Assembly: GCF_008634025.1 (NCBI RefSeq)
Contig: NZ_PDCM01000001.1
Span: 4,124,501-4,188,500, forward strand
Reading direction: 5' to 3'
DNA: 64,000 bases
Source of the DNA: Streptomyces albofaciens JCM 4342
GTDB lineage: Bacteria > Actinomycetota > Actinomycetes > Streptomycetales > Streptomycetaceae
Position 1 is the first letter of the stretch. The number at the start of each line of letters is the position of its first letter. Positions 1 to 8,547 of this stretch are shown here, one piece after another. The position numbers and the translations under genes were made by a program. Below the pieces are notes generated by a model, which searched no databases, had not been told where the DNA came from, and worked only from the letters and a program-made list of their open reading frames with translations.

Positions 1-608
1 ACACCCTGACCGCCGAGACCGCCGCCCTGCTGGAGCCGCTGTCCGTCGGCGTATGGGCGGCGCGCAAGGGGCGGATCGGGCCCGGCGCGCGGGTGCTGGT
101 CACCGGGGCCGGGCCGATCGGGCTGGTCGCCGTCCAGACGGCCCGCGCCTTCGGCGCCGGCGAGGTCGTCGTCACCGACATCGCGCCGGAACGGCTCGAC
201 CTGGCACGGGAGCTGGGCGCCACCGCCACGGTGGACGTCCGGAGCGCCCGGCTCGCCGACACCGGGTACGCACCCGACGTCCTCCTGGAGTGCTCCGGCG
301 TCCCGGCCGTCGCCGACGAGGCGATCCGCTCCCTCGGACGCGCGGGCCGGGCGGTGCTGGTCGGCATGGGCGGCGACACCGTGCCGCTGCCGCTGGCCCA
401 TGTGCAAAACTTCGAGATCGAGGTCACCGGGACCTTCCGGTACGCCAACACCTGGCCGGCCGCCATCGCGCTGGCCGCCTCCGGCGACGTACGGCTCGAC
501 CGGCTGGTCTCCCACCGGTACGGCCTGGCGGACGCCGAGCAGGCGCTCACCGCGGCCGCCCGGGACCGTACGACGATCAAGCCCGTGGTGTGCCCGCAGG
601 CCGGCTGA
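1..608 (+). CDS. Zn-type sorbitol/L-iditol dehydrogenase-like MDR enzyme, C-terminal part (5' end outside window)
   Basis: The reading frame is open from the first base (codons begin at base 3), so the N-terminal catalytic half with most zinc ligands lies upstream. The visible ~200 residues begin near the EPLSVG motif, then carry a Rossmann fold with GAGPIG as the dinucleotide-binding glycine loop and an Asp (VVTDIA) at the end of the second strand, which favours NAD over NADP. The segment EVTGTFRYANTWP resembles sorbitol and xylitol dehydrogenases of the medium-chain family, which oxidise polyols to ketoses in the cytoplasm. A DeoR regulator follows 39 bp downstream on the same strand, consistent with a polyol-utilisation operon. 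Family assignment is firm; exact substrate is inferred. Confidence 0.85.
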   Translation, partial: TLTAETAALLEPLSVGVWAARKGRIGPGARVLVTGAGPIGLVAVQTARAFGAGEVVVTDIAPERLDLARELGATATVDVRSARLADTGYAPDVLLECSGVPAVADEAIRSLGRAGRAVLVGMGGDTVPLPLAHVQNFEIEVTGTFRYANTWPAAIALAASGDVRLDRLVSHRYGLADAEQALTAAARDRTTIKPVVCPQAG

Positions 609-647
609 CCACCGGGCGCCACGGGCACGGAGGGGAAGGAGCGCCGC

Positions 648-1454
648 ATGGCCGCCAGGGCACGGCTGTCGCAGGCCGGGGTCGAACAGCGGCGGCAGGC
701 CGTCCTGCGGTACGTCGCCGACCACGGCGCCCTGCGCATCGACGCGCTCGCCGACCGCTTCGACGTCAGCCTGATGACGATGCACCGGGACCTCGACGAC
801 CTCGCCGCCCGCCACCTGCTGCGCAAGGAGCGCGGCCGGGCCGTCGCCTTCCCCGCCCTGACGATGGAGACCGCCACCCGCTTCCGCGAGAGCGCGGGGC
901 TGGCGGCCAAGACGGCGCTGTGTGCCGCGGTGGCCGGCCGGATCACGCCGGGCAGCACCGTGCTGATGGACGACTCCACCACCCTCTACCCGCTGGCCGG
1001 CCTGCTGGCCCGGGGGGACCCGGCCGACCGGATCACGGTCGTCACCAACTCGGTCGGCCTCGCCCAGCGCCTGGGCGCGGTGCCCGGCGTGGACATCACC
1101 CTGCTCGGCGGCCGGTACCACGGCGAGTTCAACTCCTGCACCGGCCCGGAGGTCGGCGGCGCCCTCGCCCGGCTCCACGCCGACCTGGTGCTGATGTCCG
1201 CCACCGCCGTCCTCGACGGGCGCCTGTTCCATCCGCTGCGGGAGTACGTCGAGGTCAAGGAGGCGATGCTGGCCGCCGCCGAGGAGGCCGTACTCCTCGT
1301 GGACCACGCCAAGTTCGGCAAACGCGCCACGTACGCGTACGGCACCGCCGCCCGCTACGGGACGGTCGTCACGGACACCGCCACCCCCGCCGGGGAAGTC
1401 GCCGCCCTGCGGGCCACCGGGGCCGCCGTACAGGTCGTCCGGCCGGAACCGTAG
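648..1454 (+). CDS. DeoR-family transcriptional regulator
   Basis: 268 residues, the usual DeoR length. Residues ~20-65 form the N-terminal winged helix-turn-helix (ALRIDALADRFDVSLMTMHR, then DLDDL), where DeoR proteins normally read TxRRDL; the first Arg is His here. The C-terminal ~160 residues are the DeoR sensor domain, an isomerase-like fold that binds sugar phosphates, with a typical NSVG/TLLGG stretch and a closing VDHAKFGK motif. An ATG follows a GGAAGGAG ribosome site by 7 bases. It lies 39 bp after the polyol dehydrogenase and probably controls that operon in response to a phosphorylated sugar; the effector is unknown. Confidence 0.9.
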   Translation: MAARARLSQAGVEQRRQAVLRYVADHGALRIDALADRFDVSLMTMHRDLDDLAARHLLRKERGRAVAFPALTMETATRFRESAGLAAKTALCAAVAGRITPGSTVLMDDSTTLYPLAGLLARGDPADRITVVTNSVGLAQRLGAVPGVDITLLGGRYHGEFNSCTGPEVGGALARLHADLVLMSATAVLDGRLFHPLREYVEVKEAMLAAAEEAVLLVDHAKFGKRATYAYGTAARYGTVVTDTATPAGEVAALRATGAAVQVVRPEP

Positions 1455-1462
1455 CGCCGCGG

Positions 1463-1801
1463 TCAGATGCCGTCCGGGGGCAGTGCGGCGACCGTGTCGA
1501 GGAGGCGGTTGACCTCGTCCAGGGCCTCACGGCCGGTGTCCGTCTCGCGCTGTTTCGGGTCGTCGAGGAAGTCGGCGGTGCAGGCCATCAGCTGGTACAT
1601 GGCGCCGATGGGCTTCAGGCCCCACGACGCGTTCAGCAGGATGTGGGTGATGATCCGGGCGGTGAGCCGGCCGCCGTTGTCGTCGCGGGCGAGGACCAGG
1701 GTGAGGGCGAGGTTGCGGTCGGCGTCGTCCGGCTGCCACGGCCCGCCGAGGTCGCGGGCGAGGGTGGTGGCCTGGGACCGGATGTCGGATGCCGCGTTCA
1801 T
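1463..1801 (-). CDS. Conserved hypothetical protein, 112 aa
   Basis: Family not recognised. A 112-residue soluble, acidic protein starting MNAASDIRSQ; the frame stays open upstream of this ATG but that extension is Pro/Arg-rich repeat sequence, so this start is preferred. No signal peptide or membrane segment. The sequence contains an amphipathic helical middle (LTARIITHILLNASWG) and a DDPKQRETD segment. It converges on the DeoR gene with only 8 bp between stop codons. Function unknown. Confidence 0.65.
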   Translation of the reverse strand: MNAASDIRSQATTLARDLGGPWQPDDADRNLALTLVLARDDNGGRLTARIITHILLNASWGLKPIGAMYQLMACTADFLDDPKQRETDTGREALDEVNRLLDTVAALPPDGI

Positions 1802-1886
1802 GGTCCGACCGTGCCACACCGCCGCCCGTGCGGGCGGACGCGCCGAACGGACCCCGGGGTGCCTCACCCCGCCGGGTGAAGGCGGC

Positions 1887-1993
1887 GGCCGTCCGGCGTA
1901 CGGAGGCCGTTCGGTGTAGCGCGGCCGTCCGGTGGCGGGGCCGATCGGCGTACGGGGGCCGTCCGGCGTACGGCGGTAGTCCGGCGTACGGCG
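1887..1993. repeat. Intergenic array of six ~18-bp repeats
   Basis: Six copies of a unit close to GGCCGTCCGGCGTACGG begin at 1887, 1905, 1923, 1939, 1957 and 1975, so the step is 18 bp with one 16-bp step. Copies 1 and 5 are identical; copies 2 and 3 are the most diverged. The array fills the gap between the 112-aa gene and the 3' end of the protease gene. Each unit contains a small CGTACG palindrome. It could be a transcription-termination or processing region, or simply slippage-derived sequence. Confidence 0.7.
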
Positions 1994-2055
1994 GGGACCC
2001 GCGTGCGCGAGGGGAGCGTACCGGCGAGCACGCGGGGTGCCCGCCGGTACGGGGA

Positions 2056-2964
2056 CTACGGCTTGGGCAGGACACAGCCCGGGCGGCTCAGGTCCAGCTT
2101 GTTGCCGGTGCCGAAGCACTTGGGTATCTCGTACGTCTCCTGGGCGTAACCGATGCCGCGGCGCACGCTCACGCGGCCGTTGGCGTCGACCTCGCACGGG
2201 TTGTTGAGCGTGCAGCGCTGGCCGCTCTCATTGATCGTGTTGTTGACGGCCGCCACCTTGCCGGAGGCGACGTCGATCACCGGGGAGCCCGAGGTCCCGC
2301 CGATGACGTTGCACGGGGAGGTGTAGCGGACCGAGTCCTTCCAGGTCCAGTTGCCCTCCTTCAGCCGGTAGGCGAAGCCGTCCACATTGCAGTTGTAGGT
2401 CTTCTTCCAGTACCCGGACACGACGGCGATGGCGGCGCCCTTGACCGGGTGGGTGGTGGCCATGTCCAGCGCCTTGATGCCGTAGCGCTGCTTGATCTGG
2501 GCGTAGGTGGAGGAGAGTTCGTAGAGGGAGACGTCGGTGTCGGTCATCGTGCCGTAGACGACCTTGGTGGCGCGGACCGTGCCGAGGTTGCCGGCCGAGG
2601 CGCTGAGCACGGTGAAGCTGCGGCTGGACGGCTGGTCCACGATGACCTCGCCGGCGTCCGGCATGCCGCTCTCCAGGCAGTGGCCGTTGGACAGGACCAG
2701 GGCCGGATCGTTGTCGGTCGAATTGGGCATGCGCACGATCGATCCGGAGCAGTTGCTGAGCGCCACCGTGCCGGCATAGCTCACGGCTCTGGGCACCGCC
2801 TTGGCCGTGGTGGCCGTGGCGTCCGTCGTCCGGTGGAGCGAGGGCGCCGCCGTGTGCCCGGCGGCGTCCGTGACCGTGGCGGCGCCGGCGGTTCCGGCGG
2901 TGCCCACGAGGGCGGCGGTGCCCAGGACGGCCGTGGCCAGGGCACCGACGAGAGGGCTTTTCAT
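2056..2964 (-). CDS. Secreted trypsin-like serine protease
   Basis: 302 residues. Residues 1-28 are a Sec signal peptide with a hydrophobic core and AGA cleavage region, so the product is exported. The mature part has a chymotrypsin-fold peptidase: His95 in LSNGHCLE, Asp144 in TDTDVSLYEL and Ser225 in GGTSGSPV form a plausible triad. Several cysteines (72/96, 192/218 and two near the C-terminus) could pair in disulfides. ATG 2964 is preceded by GAGAGGAC. Related actinobacterial proteins are annotated as trypsin-like peptidases of unknown substrate. It is a monocistronic gene facing away from the acyltransferase. Confidence 0.88.
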   Translation of the reverse strand: MKSPLVGALATAVLGTAALVGTAGTAGAATVTDAAGHTAAPSLHRTTDATATTAKAVPRAVSYAGTVALSNCSGSIVRMPNSTDNDPALVLSNGHCLESGMPDAGEVIVDQPSSRSFTVLSASAGNLGTVRATKVVYGTMTDTDVSLYELSSTYAQIKQRYGIKALDMATTHPVKGAAIAVVSGYWKKTYNCNVDGFAYRLKEGNWTWKDSVRYTSPCNVIGGTSGSPVIDVASGKVAAVNNTINESGQRCTLNNPCEVDANGRVSVRRGIGYAQETYEIPKCFGTGNKLDLSRPGCVLPKP

Positions 2965-3527
2965 GTGGGGGTCCTCTCAGGATCTGTGGCCGAAGTTCCT
3001 TCGGCTTTGACGTGCGCATTGTTGGGGCAACTGAGGCTGCTGGCAACAACTTCGCCGTAACTGGAGGGGGATGGTCCGTGTTCGGGCGGCGGGCCGGAGG
3101 CGGGTCCGGATGCGGGGGCGGGTCCGGCGGCGATGGCGCGCCGGGGCGGGGCGCCCGGTGCGGCGCGAGCGGAGCCCGGGCGGCGCACGCGGCGGCGCGG
3201 ATCGGTACGGAGGGGCGCGCGGCGGCGCGGATCGGTACGGAGGGGCGCGCGGCGCCGGAGCGTGCCGGTTTCCGGCCCGACACCTTTTTCGTCCGTACGG
3301 TTCGCCGACGCCCCGGTTTCTCATCCTTTTCTCACGAATGCCGACGGCGCTGTCCGTCGATACCCCGTTGACCTGCACCGGAAGGCGACCTCGGGAAGTT
3401 CGCCGCTGTTGTGGACATGGGGCAGGTGTGGTGTCGTACGCTAAACTCCGCGATCCGTTCGCGCATTTCCCGTCGTTTACCGTGAAACTCGGACAGGCTG
3501 CCGCCGCACCGTCGCTTAAGGACCCGG
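2965..3527. other. Divergent intergenic region between protease and acyltransferase
   Basis: 563 bp without a convincing gene; the long open frames here are Arg/Gly/Ala-rich shadows of GC-rich DNA. It must hold both divergent promoters. The protease-proximal part (2990-3065) is relatively AT-rich and is the likeliest promoter zone for that gene. The middle holds a tandem 30-bp repeat (3191-3250), and the acyltransferase-proximal part (3290-3525) again falls in GC. No clear operator was seen. Confidence 0.6.
3191..3250. repeat. Two perfect tandem copies of a 30-bp unit
   Basis: Bases 3191-3220 and 3221-3250 are identical; each contains GGATCGGTACGGAGGGG. The identity extends a few bases to the left. 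Exact tandem identity in non-coding DNA suggests a recent slippage duplication. Confidence 0.85.
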
Positions 3528-4712
3528 ATGCTTTACGCCGCGCCAGAACACCCTCCCGGCTCGCGGGGGGAGACGCGGCGGCCCAGACTGCGCGTCCTCG
3601 ACGGACTGCGGCTGCTGGCCGCCCTGATGGTCCTGGCTTATCACTACATCACCCTGCGCGACGGCTGGGGCGGGGACCCGACGGCATTCTCCCCGGTCGT
3701 CTACCACCTGTCGGAGTACGGCTGGCTGGGCGTCGAAGTCTTCTTCCTGATCAGCGGGTTCGTCATCTGCATGAGCGCCTGGGGGCGTTCCCTGGGCGAT
3801 TTCGTGACCTCCCGCGTCTCCCGTCTCTACCCGGCCTATTGGGTCGCCGTACTGCTGACCGCGGCGGTCCTGACCGTGTGGCCGAACGTCCGCAGCGCGG
3901 ACAACTGGGAAACGGTGCTGACGAATCTCACCATGCTCCAGCAGGGGCTCGGCGTCCCCGACGTGGACGACGCCTACTGGACGCTGTTCATCGAGCTGAA
4001 GTTCTACCTGCTGTTCGCGATCGTGGTGTTCCGCGGGGTCACCTACCGCAGGTGTGTGCTGTTCTGCGGCCTGTGGACGGTGGCCGGCGTGGTCGCGCTG
4101 AAGTCCAACAGCGACCTGCTGTCGGTGTGGGCCATAGCGCCGTACTCCCCGTACTTCATCGCGGGCATCGCCTTCTATCTCATGCACCGCTTCCGGCCCA
4201 CCGTCCTGCTGTGGGCGATCGTCGCGATTTCCTTCCTGCTGGCCCAGCACTATCTGCGCGGGCGGCTGGTGATGAATCTCGGCGCGAAGGCGGACCTGGC
4301 CCAGGGATGGCCGGTGCGCCTGGCCGTGCTGCTGGCCTTCGCGCTGATGGCCGCCATCGCGCTGGGGTGGTTCGACAAACTCCAGTGGCGCTGGCTGTCC
4401 ACCGCCGGATCGCTCACGTATCCGCTCTATCTGCTCCACATGTACGTCGGTTTCACCCTCATCGACCTGCTGCGCAGCCGGGTGCCCGCGGCCGTGCTGC
4501 TGCCGGGGATCGTCGTATTCATGCTGGCCCTTTCCTGGGTGGTGCACCGATACGTGGAACGGCCGTTGGGCAGGAAAATCCGGGTTGCCATGCAGAAGAG
4601 CGTGGAGGAAATGCGCTTCCACTCGCGGGGGAAAATGTCCGGCACGCTGCCGGCGAAACAACGGGAAATCGTCCGGGAGGAGCGGAAACCGGATCCGGAA
4701 TTGCTGCACTGA
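3528..4712 (+). CDS. Acyltransferase 3 family membrane protein (OafA/YrhL type)
   Basis: 394 residues with about ten hydrophobic segments spread from residue ~25 to ~350. The N-terminal part has the family pattern LRVLDGLRLLAALMVLAYHY, followed by GVEVFFLISGFVI and the basic RVSRLYPAYW motif; the histidine of YHY and the RLYP region match the proposed active site of integral membrane O-acyltransferases. Such enzymes acetylate sugars of cell-surface polymers or secondary metabolites on the membrane. The last ~45 residues form a hydrophilic cytoplasmic tail. No glycan gene cluster is adjacent, so the acceptor cannot be named. Start ATG at 3528; a weak AAGGA lies upstream. Confidence 0.9.
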   Translation: MLYAAPEHPPGSRGETRRPRLRVLDGLRLLAALMVLAYHYITLRDGWGGDPTAFSPVVYHLSEYGWLGVEVFFLISGFVICMSAWGRSLGDFVTSRVSRLYPAYWVAVLLTAAVLTVWPNVRSADNWETVLTNLTMLQQGLGVPDVDDAYWTLFIELKFYLLFAIVVFRGVTYRRCVLFCGLWTVAGVVALKSNSDLLSVWAIAPYSPYFIAGIAFYLMHRFRPTVLLWAIVAISFLLAQHYLRGRLVMNLGAKADLAQGWPVRLAVLLAFALMAAIALGWFDKLQWRWLSTAGSLTYPLYLLHMYVGFTLIDLLRSRVPAAVLLPGIVVFMLALSWVVHRYVERPLGRKIRVAMQKSVEEMRFHSRGKMSGTLPAKQREIVREERKPDPELLH

Positions 4713-4875
4713 GGACCGCGACGGCCGACGGGGTCCGTGGGAAACTCTGGCCCCGTCCGCCCCATGCGCCGTTTCGCCGCCCCTGATCGCTCGTTGACGT
4801 GGGTGCCGTCCGCACCGGAAGAAGAATGCCGGACGCGGCCGGTATTCCACGGGCGACGGAGGGAAGACGTCAGGA

Positions 4876-5202
4876 ATGAGCGGTGAGATGTGGGCGATCG
4901 TGGTGATCGTCGCGGTGCTGCTGGCGGTGATGGTGGGCGCGGCGATCGTGCTCCTGGTCAAGGTGGTCCGCGCCCGTGCCGTCCTGCGCGAGGCGGGCGT
5001 ACCACTGGAGAACAAGATCGCGTACTGGGGAGCGCTGCTCTATGTGCTCTCCCCGGTCGATCTGCTGCCCGACCCGGTCCTCCTCGACGACATCGGGGTG
5101 CTTCTGCTGGCCCTGCGCTCGCTGCACGCGGCGGCCGAGGCCTCGGGCGTGGGCAGAGGGAAGCGGTCGCCCTCGTCGCGGGAGGTCGAGGCGGGAGCCT
5201 GA
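4876..5202 (+). CDS. DUF1232 (YkvA-like) small membrane protein
   Basis: 108 residues. Residues 5-30 form one strong transmembrane helix. The middle carries the DUF1232 signature YVLSPVDLLPDPVLLDDIG, which matches the family core Y-x-SPxDLxPDxxxxxDD. A second short hydrophobic stretch (VLLLALRSL) follows and the C-terminus is charged. The family is widespread in bacteria and of unknown function, probably membrane-associated. ATG 4876 follows a GGAGGGAAG stretch at 4858-4866. It is separated by 163 bp from the acyltransferase and converges on the LacI gene. Confidence 0.85.
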   Translation: MSGEMWAIVVIVAVLLAVMVGAAIVLLVKVVRARAVLREAGVPLENKIAYWGALLYVLSPVDLLPDPVLLDDIGVLLLALRSLHAAAEASGVGRGKRSPSSREVEAGA

Positions 5203-5326
5203 CGGTTCCGCGTGCGGCCCCGGCCGGTGTACGGCGTCGGGTCCGCGTGCGGCTGCCGCATGCCCGCCCGGCGGTCTCGCCCGCGGCCACACGGGCCGGC
5301 ACGCCAACCGCCCTGCCTCTGTACGG

Positions 5327-6403
5327 CTATTTCCGCCGCCTCGTCGCCCGCGCTACCGACTCCCGCTCGATGAACTCCGTGGGCAGCGTGATGTGTTCCG
5401 GCGGGTGGGTGCCGCCCTGGACACGGGCGATCAGGGACCGTACGGCCGTGGCGCCCAGTTCCTGGACCGGCTGGGCGACGACGGTGACCCGGGGGCGTAC
5501 GGCGCGCGCCCAGTCGGTGTCGTCGAAGGTGACCACGGACAGGTCCTCCGGGACGCGCAGCCCCAGCTCGCGTGCCGCGGACAGGACGCCCAGCGCGATC
5601 AGGCTGTCGGTGGCGAACACGGCGGTCGGCGGCTCGGGGGAGTCCAGCAGGTCGCGGGCGAGCACGGCCGGGTCCTGGCCGTGGAAGGCGCCGGTGCGCA
5701 GGTACGCACCCGTGTCCTCGACGCCCGCCTCGCGCAGCGCGGCGCGGTAGCCCTCGATGCGGGCCAGGCCGGTGGACCCGGGGTCCACCGGGTCGTCGGT
5801 GGCGGCGTTGCCGACCAGGCTGACCAGGGCGATGCGCCGGTGCCCCATGGCGAGCAGGCGCCGTACCGCGTCCTGGGCCGCGCCGTGGTTGTCGACGGTG
5901 ACGGAGTCCAGGTCGAGGCGGGGCACGCGGCGGTCGAGGAGGACGACCGGGCAGCCGCCGTCGTGCGCGGCGGTGAGGTGGGCGGTGTCCGTGGTGGAGG
6001 CGGGGGCGACGATCAGGCCGTCCACGTGCTTGTCGCGCAGCGTCTTGACGGCGGCCCGCTCGGCGGCCGGGTCCTCGTCGGTGTTGGCCAGCAGGATCTG
6101 GTAGCCGGCGGCGCGGGCGGCGTCGGTGATGCCGCGGGTGACCCCCGCGAAGAACGGGTTCTGGATGTCGGCGATCACCGCGCCCAGCGTGTGCGTACGG
6201 CCGGTGATCATGGACCGGGCGAGCTGGTTGGGGCGGTAGCCCAGTTTCTCGGCGGCGGCCCGTACGCGTTCGCGGGCCTCGGGGCTGACGGAGCCGTAGT
6301 CGGCGAGGGCCCGCGAGGCGGTGGAGCGGGAGACGCCCGCCTCACGGGCGACGTCGGGGATGGTGGCGGGCCGGTGCGGGCCGCTGCGTCGGTTCGTCGT
6401 CAT
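5327..6403 (-). CDS. LacI-family repressor, probable regulator of the fructoselysine operon
   Basis: 358 residues. Residues 13-60 are the LacI helix-turn-helix and hinge (TIPDVAREAGVSRSTASRAL, then GYRPNQLARSM). The rest is a periplasmic-binding-protein-like ligand domain starting TLGAVIADIQNPFF and including DGLIVAP, FATDSLIALG and the ending VTFDDTDWA/QPVQELG. The gene is divergent from the frlB-like gene and the 158-bp gap holds three copies of a CG-centred palindrome typical of LacI-family operators, so autoregulation and repression of the sugar operon are very likely. The inducer is inferred to be fructoselysine or its 6-phosphate. Confidence 0.92.
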   Translation of the reverse strand: MTTNRRSGPHRPATIPDVAREAGVSRSTASRALADYGSVSPEARERVRAAAEKLGYRPNQLARSMITGRTHTLGAVIADIQNPFFAGVTRGITDAARAAGYQILLANTDEDPAAERAAVKTLRDKHVDGLIVAPASTTDTAHLTAAHDGGCPVVLLDRRVPRLDLDSVTVDNHGAAQDAVRRLLAMGHRRIALVSLVGNAATDDPVDPGSTGLARIEGYRAALREAGVEDTGAYLRTGAFHGQDPAVLARDLLDSPEPPTAVFATDSLIALGVLSAARELGLRVPEDLSVVTFDDTDWARAVRPRVTVVAQPVQELGATAVRSLIARVQGGTHPPEHITLPTEFIERESVARATRRRK

Positions 6404-6456
6404 GGCGTCGCCAGGCTATCGGCTGCGCAGGGGTATTGACGCTCCGCCGACTGCGG

Positions 6457-6541
6457 TGGGAAGGTTCCCAGCATTCCCGGTGGGAACGTTCCCAATTCTA
6501 CGTCGAGGGGCGTTCCCGGCCTGTATTGGGAACGTTCCCAA
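6457..6541. promoter_or_regulatory. Three LacI-type operators upstream of the fructoselysine operon
   Basis: The perfect palindrome TGGGAACGTTCCCA occurs at 6481-6494 and 6527-6540, and a one-mismatch copy TGGGAAGGTTCCCA at 6457-6470. A half-site GGGGCGTTCCCGG lies at 6507-6519. The outer copy ends 21 bp before the GTG start. Centre-to-centre distances are 24 and 46 bp, which would allow cooperative binding on roughly one face. A TTGAC hexamer at 6436-6440 may belong to a promoter. The CpG-centred palindrome is the form bound by LacI-family proteins. Confidence 0.85.
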
Positions 6542-6561
6542 CCTGCTCGGAGAGGATCCGC

Positions 6562-7590
6562 GTGACCACCGCAACCCTGCCCCTCAAGCCCATCACCGAG
6601 GACTTCAAGGAGGCCGTGGCCTTCGCCCTGAGCCAGCACGAGACGGCCCGCGCCTTCGTGGCCGAGGCCGTCGAAGGCGGCCTGCGCAATGTCTTCCTGG
6701 TCGGCTGCGGAGGCTCGCTCACCGCCTCCTACCCGGTGCACTTCCTGCTGGAGACCCGCGCCGGCTTCCCGGTCTTCCACATGAACAGCGACGAGTTCAA
6801 CCTGCGCAAGCCCGCGCTGCTCGGCGAGGGCTCCCTCGTCCTCGTCTCCTCGCACACCGGCACCACCAAGGAGACCGTCGCCGCCGCCCACTACGCCAAG
6901 TCCACCGGCGCCAAGGTCGCCGCGCTGACCCGCGACGACGACAGCCCGCTGGCGCAGGCCGCCGACATCGCGTTCACCTACCGCAGCGAGGACACCGTCG
7001 TCGCCCCCAAGGGCGTGCTCTTCGGGCAGCTCGCGTACGCGCTGCTGGAGAAGACGGGGGTGGAAGGCGACTACGCGGCCATCCGCAAGGCCTACGAAGC
7101 GCTGCCCGACGCCCTCCACACCGCCCAGGAGGAGGGTGAGGCGCTCGCCCACTCCATCGCCACCGCACTGGCCGACGAGCCGGTGACGTACGTCCTGTCC
7201 GCGGGCCCCAACTACGGCGCGGGCTACGGCTTCACCATGTGCTACCTGATGGAGATGCAGTGGAAGCACGGCGGCAGCTACCACGCCGGCGAGTTCTTCC
7301 ACGGCGCCTTCGAGGTCGTCACCGAGGACCAGCCCGTGATCCTCTTCCTCGGCGAGGACGCCACCCGGCCGATGGCCGAGCGCACCAAGCGGTTCCTCGA
7401 CAAGTACACCCGCAAGGCCCACTACGTCGACTCCCGGATCTTCTCGCTGCCCGGGGTGCCCGAGGAGGTGCGTGGGGACATCACGCCCATCGCGCTGGAC
7501 GTCTTCGGCACCCGGCTGGCCCGCCACTACGAGTCCGTGCGCGGCCACGACCTGGACAAGCGCCGCTACATGTTCCAGGTCGAGTACTGA
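6562..7590 (+). CDS. frlB: SIS-domain sugar-phosphate deglycase, FrlB-like (fructoselysine-6-phosphate deglycase)
   Basis: 342 residues from GTG 6562 (GGAGAGG ends 7 bases upstream); the longer open frame would run through the operators, so this start is chosen. Two SIS domains: residues ~35-170 with GCGGSLTASYP and VSSHTGTTKET phosphosugar-binding serines, and ~190-340. GEFFHGAFE (Glu244) and the late His329 of VRGHDLDKRRYM correspond by position to catalytic residues of GlmS/FraB-type deglycases. FrlB converts fructoselysine 6-phosphate to glucose 6-phosphate and lysine. The next gene is an FrlD-like kinase, matching the order seen in frl operons. Glucoselysine or another Amadori substrate is an alternative. 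Confidence 0.82.
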   Translation: MTTATLPLKPITEDFKEAVAFALSQHETARAFVAEAVEGGLRNVFLVGCGGSLTASYPVHFLLETRAGFPVFHMNSDEFNLRKPALLGEGSLVLVSSHTGTTKETVAAAHYAKSTGAKVAALTRDDDSPLAQAADIAFTYRSEDTVVAPKGVLFGQLAYALLEKTGVEGDYAAIRKAYEALPDALHTAQEEGEALAHSIATALADEPVTYVLSAGPNYGAGYGFTMCYLMEMQWKHGGSYHAGEFFHGAFEVVTEDQPVILFLGEDATRPMAERTKRFLDKYTRKAHYVDSRIFSLPGVPEEVRGDITPIALDVFGTRLARHYESVRGHDLDKRRYMFQVEY

Positions 7591-7672
7591 GTCCGCTCCG
7601 TACCCGCCCGGCCCGGCGCGCTCCGGCACGCCGGGCCGGCCCCCACCGGAGCCAACTGGAGGAAAGAGCGGT

Positions 7673-8506
7673 ATGCGCATCTGCGGACTCGGCGACAACG
7701 TCGTCGATCGCTATCCCCGGCGCGGACTGATGTACCCGGGCGGCAACGCCCTCAACGTCGCCGTGCACGCGGCGCGTTGCGGCGCCGAGGCCGCCTACCT
7801 CGGCGTCACCGGCAGCGACGCGGCGGGCCGGCACGTACGGGCGGCCCTGGCGGCCGAGGGCGTATCGACGGAACGGGCCCGTATCGCCGCAGGACCCAAC
7901 GCGTACGCCACCGTCCACCTCGACGACGACGGCAACCGGACCTTCGGCGACTGCGACGAGACGATCTCCCTCTTCACCCCGGACGACGCCGACCTGCGCT
8001 GGCTGCGCGGCTTCGACCTGGTGCACACCGGCGACTGCAGCGGCATGGAGGAGCACCTGCCGCGGCTGGCCGCCGCCTGCCCGGTGAGCTTCGACTTCTC
8101 GGACCGGCCCTGGAGTTACGCCGAACCGCTGCTGCCCTTCGTCCGCAGCGCGGTCCTCTCCCGGCCCGACGCGGACGCGGACGAGGCCGCCGACCTGCTG
8201 GCCCGCGCGCACCGCCGCGGCGCGAAGCTGGCCGTCGTGACGCGCGGTGCCCGGGGCGCGCTGCTGTCGTACGAGGGCACCACCCACCTCCAGGGCGTCG
8301 TGCCCGTACAGGCCACCGACACCCTCGGCGCCGGCGACTCCTTCATCGCCGCCCTGCACGTCGCCCTGCACCGGGGCCGCCCGCTCGCCGACGCGGCCGG
8401 GTACGCCGCCACGTACGCGGCGGCCGTCTGCACCCTGCCCGGCGCCTTCGGGCGCCCCCTCGCCCTGGACGGCGCGCACCCCCGCGCCCCGTCCCGCCGT
8501 CCCTGA
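7673..8506 (+). CDS. frlD: PfkB-family kinase, FrlD-like (fructoselysine 6-kinase)
   Basis: 277 residues from ATG 7673, preceded by GGAGGAAAG. Ribokinase/PfkB fold: N-terminal GDNVVDRYP and GGNALNVAV, an FDFSDRPWS segment, and the C-terminal DTLGAGDSFIAAL motif with the catalytic Asp. The GDN-VD-YP, GGNA-NVAV and FDFSD elements are characteristic of FrlD rather than of generic fructokinases. The enzyme would phosphorylate imported fructoselysine at O6, giving the substrate of the deglycase encoded just upstream (82-bp gap). Cytoplasmic. Substrate assignment rests on motif likeness plus context. Confidence 0.83.
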   Translation: MRICGLGDNVVDRYPRRGLMYPGGNALNVAVHAARCGAEAAYLGVTGSDAAGRHVRAALAAEGVSTERARIAAGPNAYATVHLDDDGNRTFGDCDETISLFTPDDADLRWLRGFDLVHTGDCSGMEEHLPRLAAACPVSFDFSDRPWSYAEPLLPFVRSAVLSRPDADADEAADLLARAHRRGAKLAVVTRGARGALLSYEGTTHLQGVVPVQATDTLGAGDSFIAALHVALHRGRPLADAAGYAATYAAAVCTLPGAFGRPLALDGAHPRAPSRRP

Positions 8507-8547
8507 CCAGCCTCCTCCCCGCCCGGAGTTCCCCGCCAGGAGAGCCG

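Noticed and set aside
53..1879. 608-codon plus-strand frame
   Set aside because: Arg/Gly-rich shadow of the dehydrogenase and DeoR genes caused by high GC.
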